A DNA stretch of 64,000 nt from Polyangium sp. 6x1 (GTDB taxonomy: Bacteria; Myxococcota_A; Polyangia; Polyangiales; Polyangiaceae), in contig NZ_JARZHH010000043.1 in assembly GCF_029946515.1 (NCBI RefSeq), positions 35,785 through 99,784 of the forward strand, in the 5' to 3' direction. Both the position numbers and the translations under genes were made by a program. Every line of letters begins with the position of its first letter. The stretch's first letter is position 1. The notes under the pieces are model-generated. The model saw only the letters and a list, made by a program, of their open reading frames with translations. It was not told the DNA's origin and searched no databases. Below are positions 17,185 to 24,945 of this stretch, one piece after another.

Positions 17185-18750
17185 TCATCGCGGAGCCGGA
17201 TACGCCACGAGGAGCTCGGGCGGGATCCGGCGCTCCTCGGCGATGGTGCCATAGGTCTCGGCCGTCTTGCGCGGGGTGCGGTTCTTCTGCGGATCGGCCG
17301 CGTCGACCGCATAGAGCCCGAAGCGCCGGCTCATGCCATGATTCCACTCGAAATCGTCGACGAGGCTCCGGAAGAAGTACCCACGCAGATCGATCCCGTC
17401 CTGCACCGCGCGGCTCGCCCAGGCGAGGTGACGGACGAGGAAGCTCGGGCCCGCGTCCTCGTCGTCGAGAGGGTGATCGAGCCCGTTGCCCGTGACGAAG
17501 AGGGGCAATCCATACATCCGGTCGGCGAGCTCCAGCATTTCGTGGAGGCCCCGCGGATCCTCCTCGCCGCGGAGCACCTCCAGCGGATCGAACGTGCCGA
17601 GCGGCGTGAGCTCCTGCAAAAAAGGTCCGCTCGTGCCTCGCACCGTGGCGCGCGTTTCATAATTGACGCCGAGCCAATCCATGCGGTCCTCCAGATCGGC
17701 GCGCCTCGCGCTCGTGCCCACGAGATCCTCGTCGAGCTCCCCCTTCGCGACCGCGTCGAGGTACGCCAGATTGTAAAGGTAAAACATGTTCTCGGCCGCC
17801 TGCACGTCGAGCGGGCTCGCCGGATCGGCCGGGGACACGGGGATCATTGCATACACGAGTCCGATATCGGAGGTTTTCCCGTCGCCGTCGGCGTCGGCCG
17901 CGTCGTTCTCCTTCACCGCGTCGTACATGCGCGCGTGCGCCTCGACGAGCGTGACGAACACGTCTTTGGCGGCGCTCGACGGGTACGCGACCGCCGGCGG
18001 ATGGCTGCGCTCGGCGCTCGGGGCGATGTAGCCCGAGAGGAGGATCGCGAATGGATCGTCCAGCGTCGCCCAGCGATCGACGTCCGCGCCGAACTCCCGC
18101 GCGACGAACCCCGCGTATTTCGCGATCTCCGCGACCGTTCGCTCCGGATCGAGCCACCCCCGCGGCGAACACGCGGCGAGGTTCAGGTGGCACCCGACGG
18201 CGTCGTGAATCCACGCGGGGAGCGTGCCTTGATGCAACGTGACGATGGGCGACATCCCGCGGAGCCGGAGCCCATTCAGCATCGCATGGTAATGCGCGAG
18301 GGCCTCCTCGTTCGCGACGGACCGCAATGCCTCGTACCCGGTGATACCTTCGGTCGACTTCGGGAAGATGCGGCTCCACTCGATGCTGAAGCGAAATGCG
18401 CCATTGTGGAGATCGCCCCACGCGCGGTCGAGATCCTGCTCGTGGAGCGCCCAGAAGCCAGGGCCGACGACGGCCGGGTCTTGCCCGGACAGGTATGCCA
18501 AGGGAGAGCTCGTCGTTGCGGGGGAGGTGGCGAACGCATACCAATCGGATCCGTTATCGACGCAACCATCGAGGTCGGGCGCCGGGCAGCCCATGTCGGC
18601 CTGGAATCCGCCGATCGCGGTCCCGAAGAGAAACCCCTCGGGAAACGAGAGATCCTCGGCCACCTCGGGGATCTCGGTCACCGGAGGGTCCTCCCCGCAC
18701 GCGGCCAGCAAAAGCGTCATCGGTATGGCGAGGCGGAAATCGGTTCTCAT
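17185..18750 (-). CDS. Glycoside hydrolase family 1-like lipoprotein, both catalytic Glu missing
   Basis: The start at ATG 18750 (MRTDFRLAIPMTLLLAAC) gives 521 aa with a good lipobox; ATG 18768 is possible. The GH1 TIM barrel is clear: FPEGFLFGTAIGGFQ, FRFSIEWSRIFP, GMSPIVTLHQGTLPAW, MDWLGVNYE and FEWNHGMSRRFGLYAVD. However, the acid/base motif TxNEP reads TLDDP (codons near 18050-18065, about residue 231). The nucleophile motif TENG reads TGNG (near 17481-17497, about residue 421). The Trp of the sugar-binding FxWSLxDNFEW loop is Arg. The spacing of the two motifs (about 190 residues) is normal, so these are substitutions rather than misalignment. It is likely an exported carbohydrate-binding pseudoenzyme. 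Confidence 0.88.
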   Translation of the reverse strand: MRTDFRLAIPMTLLLAACGEDPPVTEIPEVAEDLSFPEGFLFGTAIGGFQADMGCPAPDLDGCVDNGSDWYAFATSPATTSSPLAYLSGQDPAVVGPGFWALHEQDLDRAWGDLHNGAFRFSIEWSRIFPKSTEGITGYEALRSVANEEALAHYHAMLNGLRLRGMSPIVTLHQGTLPAWIHDAVGCHLNLAACSPRGWLDPERTVAEIAKYAGFVAREFGADVDRWATLDDPFAILLSGYIAPSAERSHPPAVAYPSSAAKDVFVTLVEAHARMYDAVKENDAADADGDGKTSDIGLVYAMIPVSPADPASPLDVQAAENMFYLYNLAYLDAVAKGELDEDLVGTSARRADLEDRMDWLGVNYETRATVRGTSGPFLQELTPLGTFDPLEVLRGEEDPRGLHEMLELADRMYGLPLFVTGNGLDHPLDDEDAGPSFLVRHLAWASRAVQDGIDLRGYFFRSLVDDFEWNHGMSRRFGLYAVDAADPQKNRTPRKTAETYGTIAEERRIPPELLVAYPAPR

Positions 18751-18834
18751 GAAGGGCAAACCTAACATGGAACGGAAAAACCGGTTCGTGAGGGAATTCG
18801 GAAAAACGGCGCATGATCCAGCCGCGACGAACCC

Positions 18835-19572
18835 TCACACAATGGAACGTCCGCCGTCCACGGCGAGCACCTGTCCCGTCACGAAGTGGTTTTTCGCAAA
18901 AAACAGCACCGCGCGCGCGACGTCCCCGGGATCGCCGATCCGCCCGAGCGGGATCTTCCGGCGGAGCTTCTCGCGCCGCTCGGCGTCGACGTCGACCGGG
19001 GGAAGGACCGTGCCCGGCGAAACCACGTTCACGCGCACGTCGGGCGCGAGCGCGAGGGAGAGGCCCTGCATGGCCGAGACGAGCGCGGCCTTCGAGATCG
19101 AATACGGGATGTAATGCTTGAAGGGCCTTTCCGCGCTGACGCACCCGATCGCCACGACCGATCCACGCGCGGCCCGGAGCTCGGGCGCGAGCGCGAGCGT
19201 GAGCAGATAAGGCGCGGTCGCGTTCAAGGCCATCGCCCGATCCCAGGCGCCCGCGTCGAGCTCGTCGGGAGATACACGCTCGAAATTGGCGGCGTTGTGC
19301 ACGAGGAGGTCGAGCTTGCCCGCGCCGAACCTGCGCGCCCGCGCGGCGAGCGCGCTCACGGCCGTCCGATCCGAGAGATCGGCGCGGTAGAGCTCGACCC
19401 GCGCGCCCCGCGAAAGGAAGTGCTCCCGCGCCTCGCGCGCGCTCTCCTCGCTCGCCGCATAATGAATGAGGACTTCGTATCCGTCGTCGACGAGCGCCTC
19501 CACGATCGTCCGCCCCACACGCACCGCGCCGCCCGTGACGAGCGCGGTACGTCCGCTCTCCAGATCGCTCAT
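18835..19572 (-). CDS. Short-chain dehydrogenase, pteridine reductase (PTR1/FolM)-like
   Basis: The start at ATG 19572 (MSDLESGRTALVTGG) gives 245 aa. The nucleotide loop TGGAVRVGR replaces the usual TGxxxGIG with an Arg at the third-from-last position, as in pteridine reductases (TGxxxRxG). The rest is classical SDR: HNAANF for NNAG, a Tyr-x-x-x-Lys motif in YSISKAAL, SPGTVLPP and a C-terminal VTGQVLAVDGG. It may reduce dihydrobiopterin or dihydrofolate, or another ketone. The gene is divergent from FKBP with a 157-bp gap, and it lies upstream of the GH1-like gene on the same strand with an 84-bp spacer. Confidence 0.88.
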   Translation of the reverse strand: MSDLESGRTALVTGGAVRVGRTIVEALVDDGYEVLIHYAASEESAREAREHFLSRGARVELYRADLSDRTAVSALAARARRFGAGKLDLLVHNAANFERVSPDELDAGAWDRAMALNATAPYLLTLALAPELRAARGSVVAIGCVSAERPFKHYIPYSISKAALVSAMQGLSLALAPDVRVNVVSPGTVLPPVDVDAERREKLRRKIPLGRIGDPGDVARAVLFFAKNHFVTGQVLAVDGGRSIV

Positions 19573-19729
19573 GCCGAAGATCCTACCGCGGCCGCAGGCG
19601 TGTCGCGCCCCCTGAATCACACGCGGTCGGAAAGAGACACCACGTTCGTCGAAGTGCGCGCTCGATTCGCTTGACGAGCGCCCCGCCCACCTGTCGAATA
19701 CCGGCCGACCCCGGAAGAGGAGAATCGAC

Positions 19730-20062
19730 ATGGCGACCGGTGAGCTCGAAATCCAGACGCTCCACGCAGGCAACGGCCCAGAGGCCAAGGTCGGAAACAA
19801 GGTCAGCGTGCACTACGTGGGTACGCTCACGGATGGCAAGAAGTTCGACAGCTCCCGCGACCGAGGCAAGCCGTTCGAGTTCAAGCTCGGCGGCGGGCAG
19901 GTGATCAAGGGCTGGGACCAGGGCGTGGCCGGGATGAAGGTCGGCGAGACCCGGAAGCTGACGATCCCGGGGCACCTGGCCTACGGCGAACGCGGGTTCC
20001 CGGGGCTCATCCCGCCGAACGCGACGCTCGTCTTCGAGGTCGAGCTGCTCGGCGTGTCCTGA
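19730..20062 (+). CDS. FKBP-type peptidyl-prolyl cis-trans isomerase
   Basis: The 110-aa single-domain FKBP has no signal peptide and is therefore cytoplasmic. Conserved active-site blocks are present: [55 protein letters not shown] and [13 protein letters not shown]. These include the Tyr, Phe, Asp, Trp and Tyr lining the FK506/proline pocket. The length and sequence match small Fkb-type isomerases that assist folding. An AGGAG ribosome site lies about 7 bp before the ATG. It is convergent with the downstream kinase gene, with only 12 bp between them and no visible terminator. Confidence 0.95.
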   Translation: MATGELEIQTLHAGNGPEAKVGNKVSVHYVGTLTDGKKFDSSRDRGKPFEFKLGGGQVIKGWDQGVAGMKVGETRKLTIPGHLAYGERGFPGLIPPNATLVFEVELLGVS

Positions 20063-20074
20063 CGCCGAAACCGC

Positions 20075-23000
20075 TCACTGCTGAAGGCCGAGCCGGCCGT
20101 GATCGACGCGTAGATTCGAAAGGGTCCGCGCGACCGCGTCCGCGAGAGGCCGACCCCGGGGGATGATCTCGCCTTCCACGCCCCCCGGACGATCAAACGA
20201 CCACACGAGCACCGATCCAGCCGCATCCCAGGGCACGAACCGCGTGCGTCCCCGGAGCGGCATGCTGCCCACGATCTCGCGACGCCCGACGTCGAGCGCC
20301 GCCACACGATCGGCCGAGAGCAGGAGCATGGAGCGGCCGTCGGGCGCGACGGAGACGTCCTCCCAGACCGTGGCGCCAGAGGCTTCGAGCAGGCGCTCGG
20401 GGCCACGCGCGTGGAGGACGACGACGCCCGTGTCGTCGGCATAGACGAGCTCGCCCGGGCGAGGTCCGTCGCCGAGGGCCGTCGCGCGCGGGCTCGCGTA
20501 CCCGAGGACGCGAACCTCCGATGTCGCGTCGTCGATCCGCGCGAGCGCGCCAGAGCTCACCGCGATCCACAAGCCCGCGCCGATCCCGCCACGCGCCGCG
20601 CTCGGGCGCACGTCGTACACGTAGCCGTCCGCGGAGCCGATCACGCGGGGCGGCGCAGAGGGCGAGGTGCCGTCGAGGGGCGTCGCCACGAGCGCGCCGT
20701 CGAGCCGCTGCGTGAAGAGCGTGCGGCAGGCCTCGTCGACGGCGAGGACGAGCCCCGACTCGCGAACGACGTCTCCGATGGTGGCGCCGCTGCGGGCGTC
20801 GAACACGTGCCACGCGTCGCCCTCGGGCGCCCACGCGGCGACGCGGCCGTCCTGGCAACGGCGGAGCAGGTTGCCCTTGCGGCCGAGCTCGCGCTTGCCG
20901 TCGGCGATGCGGTAGAAGCGAACCTCGTCGTCGACCTGGAACGCGGCGACGTCGTTGCTCTCGCGGACCACGGCGCGCACCGAGCTGGTCGACGAGGGCA
21001 CGGGGGCGTCGTCCGCGCGCACGCGCACGAGCGCGTCGATCGCGCCGGTCGCGCCGGAGAGGAGGACGAGGTCGCCCGTGACGACGTGGCCGTTCTCCAG
21101 GCGATGGCCGCCGAGGAGATCCCGCGGGCCGATGGGGACACGCGCGAACGCAGGGACCTCCTCGGGCGAGGAGATGGGCTCCGGGCGCCTGGGGCGCGGC
21201 GCAGGCGAGCAAGGGGCGCCCTTGGGCAGCGCGTCGCTGGGCGCTCGGCCGCCGCGGCGGAGGTAGTGGAACTGGCCGACGATCGCCTTGTCGGGGCCGG
21301 TGGGGTCCGTGCCGCAGACCGCGAGGTCGAGGCCCCCTTCGTCCCAGCGGAGGAACGAGGGCGCCTCCACGCTGGGGCCGCGGAAGAGGGGCACGTCGGG
21401 CCGCGCCGGATCGAGGATCTCGAAGGCGCCATGCTCGGCGAGGGCGAGCAAAGGCTCTCGCGGGCCGAAGCGAGCGAGCACAGCCGCGCTCGTCGGCTTG
21501 ATCTCGGTGATGCTGCCGTCGGCCGGCCGCCAGACGACGAGCTTCGATCCGGACGCGGCCGCGACGAGGGAGCCGTCCGGCGAGACGTCGAGCACGATGC
21601 CCTGAAAGGGGTGCGTGTCGACCTCGGCCGCGCGGCGGAGATCCCAGCGGAGCAGGCCGTTCTCCGAGGCACACGCGAGCACGGGCGCCGCGTCCGCGAC
21701 CTCGAGCGCGCCCGTGCAGCGGCGCGGCGCGATGGCCGCGAGCATGACCTCGCCGTCGGGACGAAGGCGGAAGACGCGCACCTCGCCGGCGACCGAGCGC
21801 GTCGCGAGCGCGGTGTCGAAGGGGAGCGGGACGCGCTCGACGAACGGCGCGTCATGCGGGCGCACGACGAGCGTGCGCGGATGCAGCTCCGAGGCCTCGG
21901 GCGGGCTCCGGACGTCGCTCGGTACGGCGTTGTAGAAGGGGTCGTACCGGAGATCGACGATGACGAGGCGCGTGGAGCCCTGCGTCGCGACGAGCCACCG
22001 ATCGTCCCAGGGAAACGAGGGGCTCGTCGAGGGTTCGAGCGTGAGGAACTGGGCGCGCGGCAAGCCCGTACCCGCGCGGAGCAGATCGAGCGGGAGCGCC
22101 GGATCCTCCGCGCCGAACTCGATGGCCTCGGCGATCCAGGCCGCGCGATGGTACGGGTCGTCGACGCGGCGTGATCGGAAGAGGACCTCGGCGATGTAGG
22201 CGCGCTCCTCGGCCTCGACGCGCGCCCGCTCGGCGTGTGCTTGCTGCTCGTCCATCGCGCGCTTCAGCACGGCGGCGCCGAGGACGATGGCGAGCAAGAG
22301 GGCGATCGAAGCGCCCCTCAGGATCTTGCGCCGCCGCGCGAGGCGCCGGCTCCTCTCGACGAGCTGGCGTTCGAGCGTGGTGAGCGAGCCACGCGTCCAG
22401 GTGGGCCTGCGCTCGACTTCCTCGAAGAGCCAGCCCGTGAGCAGGAAGTCCGGGTGGTAAGCTGCCCGATCCCAGGCGATCGCCGCGTCGCGGAGCCGCT
22501 CGAGCAAGACGAGCCGCTCGGCCTCGCGGCTGCGGACCAGCTCGATCCGCGGGACCATGGCGATCGAGGGGTGCGAGAGCTCGACGCGGCCGTCGCGCCG
22601 CCGGAGGAGGCCCTCGCGTTCGAGGCGCACGAGCACGCCCCGCGCGAGCGTCGTGTCCTCGCCGAGGACCGAGACGAGCTCGTCCTCGTCCCAGCGCACG
22701 GGCTTGTGATCGGTCGTCGAGAGCCTGAGCACCGCCTCGATCGCGACCTCGCGCTGCGTGTCGTCGATCGAGGCGAGGAGCTTCTCGGTGTGCTTGGCGA
22801 GCGCGCCGACGAGCCCGCCGAGCGCGCGCCAGCTCTCCGCGGAGAGCCCGAGGCCCGCGCGCGCTCCTGCCTGCGGCGCGCGTTTGTCCCAGAACGCGGC
22901 GAGCGCGAGCGAGACGAGCGGCAGCCGATCGTCCGCGCCGCGGAGCTCGCGCTGCACGTCGGCGACGATCGCGTCCGCGCCGACGACGCGCACGCCCGAG

Positions 23001-24622
23001 AGCCGCGCCGGCCCCGTCACGATGTCGTGCACGGCCGCGGCCGGCGGCGGCCCGACGAAGCGGAGCGCGGCGCGCAGGTACGCAAACGGCGCCGCGGGAT
23101 CCACGAGGCCCGCGACGTGTTTTTCGCCGAGCGTCGCGAGCACGCGCAGGCCCTGTCGCTCGCCACCCTCCGCGAGATCCGCGAGGAGCCGCGCGAGCCG
23201 CGTGTTCGTCCCTTCCGGCGCGGCGAGCGCATCTTCGAGCGGATCGACGAGCAGCACGAGCCCGACGGGCGAGCGTGCCGCGTGACCCGTGATCTCCGCC
23301 GACGACGCGCCCACGAGCGCCGGGTCGACAGCGCCGAGCGCCGCGTCGAGGGCGCGATCGGGCTCCTCGCCGGGACGAACGGCCACGGCGATCCAGTCGT
23401 CCTTGCCGTCCACCGCGGCGCGCGCGAGGTGCGGGACGAGGCCGGCCCACGCGAGCGAAGATTTTCCCGCGCCGCGCGGCCCGTACAGCACCACGACGGG
23501 CTCGAACGCGAGCTCGCGGCCGAGGCGCGCGACGTCGTCGTCGCGCCCGAAGAGCTGCCCCTCGGCCTCCTTCGACAGCGGCGAGAGGCCGGCGTACGGC
23601 GGATCCATCACGCCATACGGGCGCTCCCACACCTCGTCGAAGAGCGCCGCGAGCTTGCCCGGGCTGACCCCTCGTTGCTGCGGATCCACCGACAGCAGGC
23701 GCACGAGCAGCGCCACGAGCCCCCGCGGAAGTCCGGCCGGATCGGCCGAGAGATCCCGCAGGCGGCCGCGGAGCGTCGCATCGCGCAGATCGGACCACCA
23801 CGCGCTCATCGCGCCGGCATCCGAGGGCTCCCTGGGCTCGTCCGCGACGTCCTCGTACGGCATGCGCCCCGTCGCGAGCTTCACGAGGGTCGCCGCCAGA
23901 GCATAGGCGTCGGCCGCGGGCGTGGGCTCGGCGAGCTCGAGGATCTCGGGCGCCATGTACCCCGGCGTGCCCACGACGGCGCGCCCCGAGCTCTGCGCGC
24001 GCGTCGGGTGCGACGAGCGCTCGTCCTGCGCCGCGACGAACGCCGCCGTCTCGAGCCCCCCGGCGTCGCCGCCCTCGAAGCTCGGCGGCGTGATCTCGGG
24101 CGCCTTCGATCCGGCGCGCCGCGAGATGCCGAAGTCGAGCACCTTGAGCGCGCCGTCGTTCGAGACGAACAGGTTCGCCGGCTTGAGATCCAGGTGCACG
24201 ACGCCGCGCGCGTGGATCACGTCGAGCGCCGCGGCCGTCGCGCGCGCCCAGCCGAGCGCGCGCCGCCACGGCACGCGCTTTCGGTCGCGCAGCGCGTCCG
24301 CGAGGTTTTTCCCTTCGAGCAGCTCCATCGCGACGAACGGGATCACCTCGGGCGCGCGGAGCACGCCGGCGGCGTAGATCGTCACGAGGGAGGGGTGCCG
24401 GAACGAGGCGAGCAGCTTCGCCTCCTCGGCCCAGTGCGCGGCGTCGTAGGCCGTCCGCTGAAGGAGCTTCAGCGCGACCGTGCGCAGCGGCACGCCGTCC
24501 GGCAGGAGCTCTTCGGCGCGCCAGACGTCGCCGAACCCGCCACGACCGAGCCGCTCGAGCAGCAAGAACCGACCGTCGAGCAGCTCCCCCGGCGCGTAGT
24601 CCCGCGGCGCTTTGGCGCTCAT
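20075..24622 (-). CDS. Ser/Thr kinase-nSTAND NTPase-TM-beta-propeller signalling protein
   Basis: The protein is 1515 aa. Residues about 18-320 form a protein kinase domain with LGRGGFGDVW, VALKLL, the catalytic loop VHLDLKPANL (near residue 143), DFGIS and GTPGYMAPE. The catalytic loop reads HLD instead of HRD, so it is a non-RD kinase. Residues about 360-760 form a STAND-type NTPase of the nSTAND1 kind: LFGRDDDVARLGREL, then a P-loop GPRGAGKSS near 383 and LVLLVDPLED as Walker B. One TM helix (about 765-785, ASIALLLAIVLGAAVL) precedes a short coiled coil. A long beta-strand-rich C-terminus (about 850-1510) resembles a WD40-type propeller without clear WD motifs. It is last in an operon with another kinase gene. 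Confidence 0.9.
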   Translation of the reverse strand: MSAKAPRDYAPGELLDGRFLLLERLGRGGFGDVWRAEELLPDGVPLRTVALKLLQRTAYDAAHWAEEAKLLASFRHPSLVTIYAAGVLRAPEVIPFVAMELLEGKNLADALRDRKRVPWRRALGWARATAAALDVIHARGVVHLDLKPANLFVSNDGALKVLDFGISRRAGSKAPEITPPSFEGGDAGGLETAAFVAAQDERSSHPTRAQSSGRAVVGTPGYMAPEILELAEPTPAADAYALAATLVKLATGRMPYEDVADEPREPSDAGAMSAWWSDLRDATLRGRLRDLSADPAGLPRGLVALLVRLLSVDPQQRGVSPGKLAALFDEVWERPYGVMDPPYAGLSPLSKEAEGQLFGRDDDVARLGRELAFEPVVVLYGPRGAGKSSLAWAGLVPHLARAAVDGKDDWIAVAVRPGEEPDRALDAALGAVDPALVGASSAEITGHAARSPVGLVLLVDPLEDALAAPEGTNTRLARLLADLAEGGERQGLRVLATLGEKHVAGLVDPAAPFAYLRAALRFVGPPPAAAVHDIVTGPARLSGVRVVGADAIVADVQRELRGADDRLPLVSLALAAFWDKRAPQAGARAGLGLSAESWRALGGLVGALAKHTEKLLASIDDTQREVAIEAVLRLSTTDHKPVRWDEDELVSVLGEDTTLARGVLVRLEREGLLRRRDGRVELSHPSIAMVPRIELVRSREAERLVLLERLRDAAIAWDRAAYHPDFLLTGWLFEEVERRPTWTRGSLTTLERQLVERSRRLARRRKILRGASIALLLAIVLGAAVLKRAMDEQQAHAERARVEAEERAYIAEVLFRSRRVDDPYHRAAWIAEAIEFGAEDPALPLDLLRAGTGLPRAQFLTLEPSTSPSFPWDDRWLVATQGSTRLVIVDLRYDPFYNAVPSDVRSPPEASELHPRTLVVRPHDAPFVERVPLPFDTALATRSVAGEVRVFRLRPDGEVMLAAIAPRRCTGALEVADAAPVLACASENGLLRWDLRRAAEVDTHPFQGIVLDVSPDGSLVAAASGSKLVVWRPADGSITEIKPTSAAVLARFGPREPLLALAEHGAFEILDPARPDVPLFRGPSVEAPSFLRWDEGGLDLAVCGTDPTGPDKAIVGQFHYLRRGGRAPSDALPKGAPCSPAPRPRRPEPISSPEEVPAFARVPIGPRDLLGGHRLENGHVVTGDLVLLSGATGAIDALVRVRADDAPVPSSTSSVRAVVRESNDVAAFQVDDEVRFYRIADGKRELGRKGNLLRRCQDGRVAAWAPEGDAWHVFDARSGATIGDVVRESGLVLAVDEACRTLFTQRLDGALVATPLDGTSPSAPPRVIGSADGYVYDVRPSAARGGIGAGLWIAVSSGALARIDDATSEVRVLGYASPRATALGDGPRPGELVYADDTGVVVLHARGPERLLEASGATVWEDVSVAPDGRSMLLLSADRVAALDVGRREIVGSMPLRGRTRFVPWDAAGSVLVWSFDRPGGVEGEIIPRGRPLADAVARTLSNLRVDHGRLGLQQ

Positions 24623-24671
24623 GCGCCGACGAGGCTACCACGACCCCGCGGCGAGGCGTGGCGCGGCGCGG

Positions 24672-24914
24672 CTACGAGGCGGCCTTCCCCCGCGCGAATT
24701 GCTCGGCGTGGGCCATGGCGACCTCGGCCTCCTCGAAGAGCTCGTCCGGCGGCTGCACCTCCTTGCCGTCTCGCTCCGCCTCCCAGCGGAAGCCACGCCG
24801 CTCTCCCGGGGCCTCGGGCTTCCACGTGAGCTTGAGCTTGTAGCCGTTCAGCTCGGCCACGTACGTCCCGTCGTGCTCCAGCTGCCAGATCGAAACCGTC
24901 GCGTGAAGATGCAT
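24672..24914 (-). CDS. Small conserved-looking protein between two kinase genes (unknown)
   Basis: The 80-aa protein begins at ATG 24914 behind a GAGGGAGAG ribosome site and ends at TAG 24672. The first half predicts three beta strands (ATVSIWQLEHDGTYVAEL, YKLKLTWKPEA, GFRWEAERDGK). The second half predicts one helix (DELFEEAEVAMAHAEQFARG). I do not recognise a family. Spacing is tight: 31 bp after the stop of the HEPN-tailed kinase and 49 bp before the nSTAND kinase. It is therefore almost certainly co-transcribed with both and could be an adaptor, substrate or inhibitor. That role is inference only. Confidence 0.7.
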   Translation of the reverse strand: MHLHATVSIWQLEHDGTYVAELNGYKLKLTWKPEAPGERRGFRWEAERDGKEVQPPDELFEEAEVAMAHAEQFARGKAAS

Positions 24915-24945
24915 CTCTCCCTCGTCCGCGTCCCGCGCTTGTACC

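Noticed and set aside
22235..24829. 864-aa plus-strand open frame opposite the nSTAND kinase
   Set aside because: Arg/Glu/His-rich shadow; the kinase and P-loop motifs are on the minus strand.
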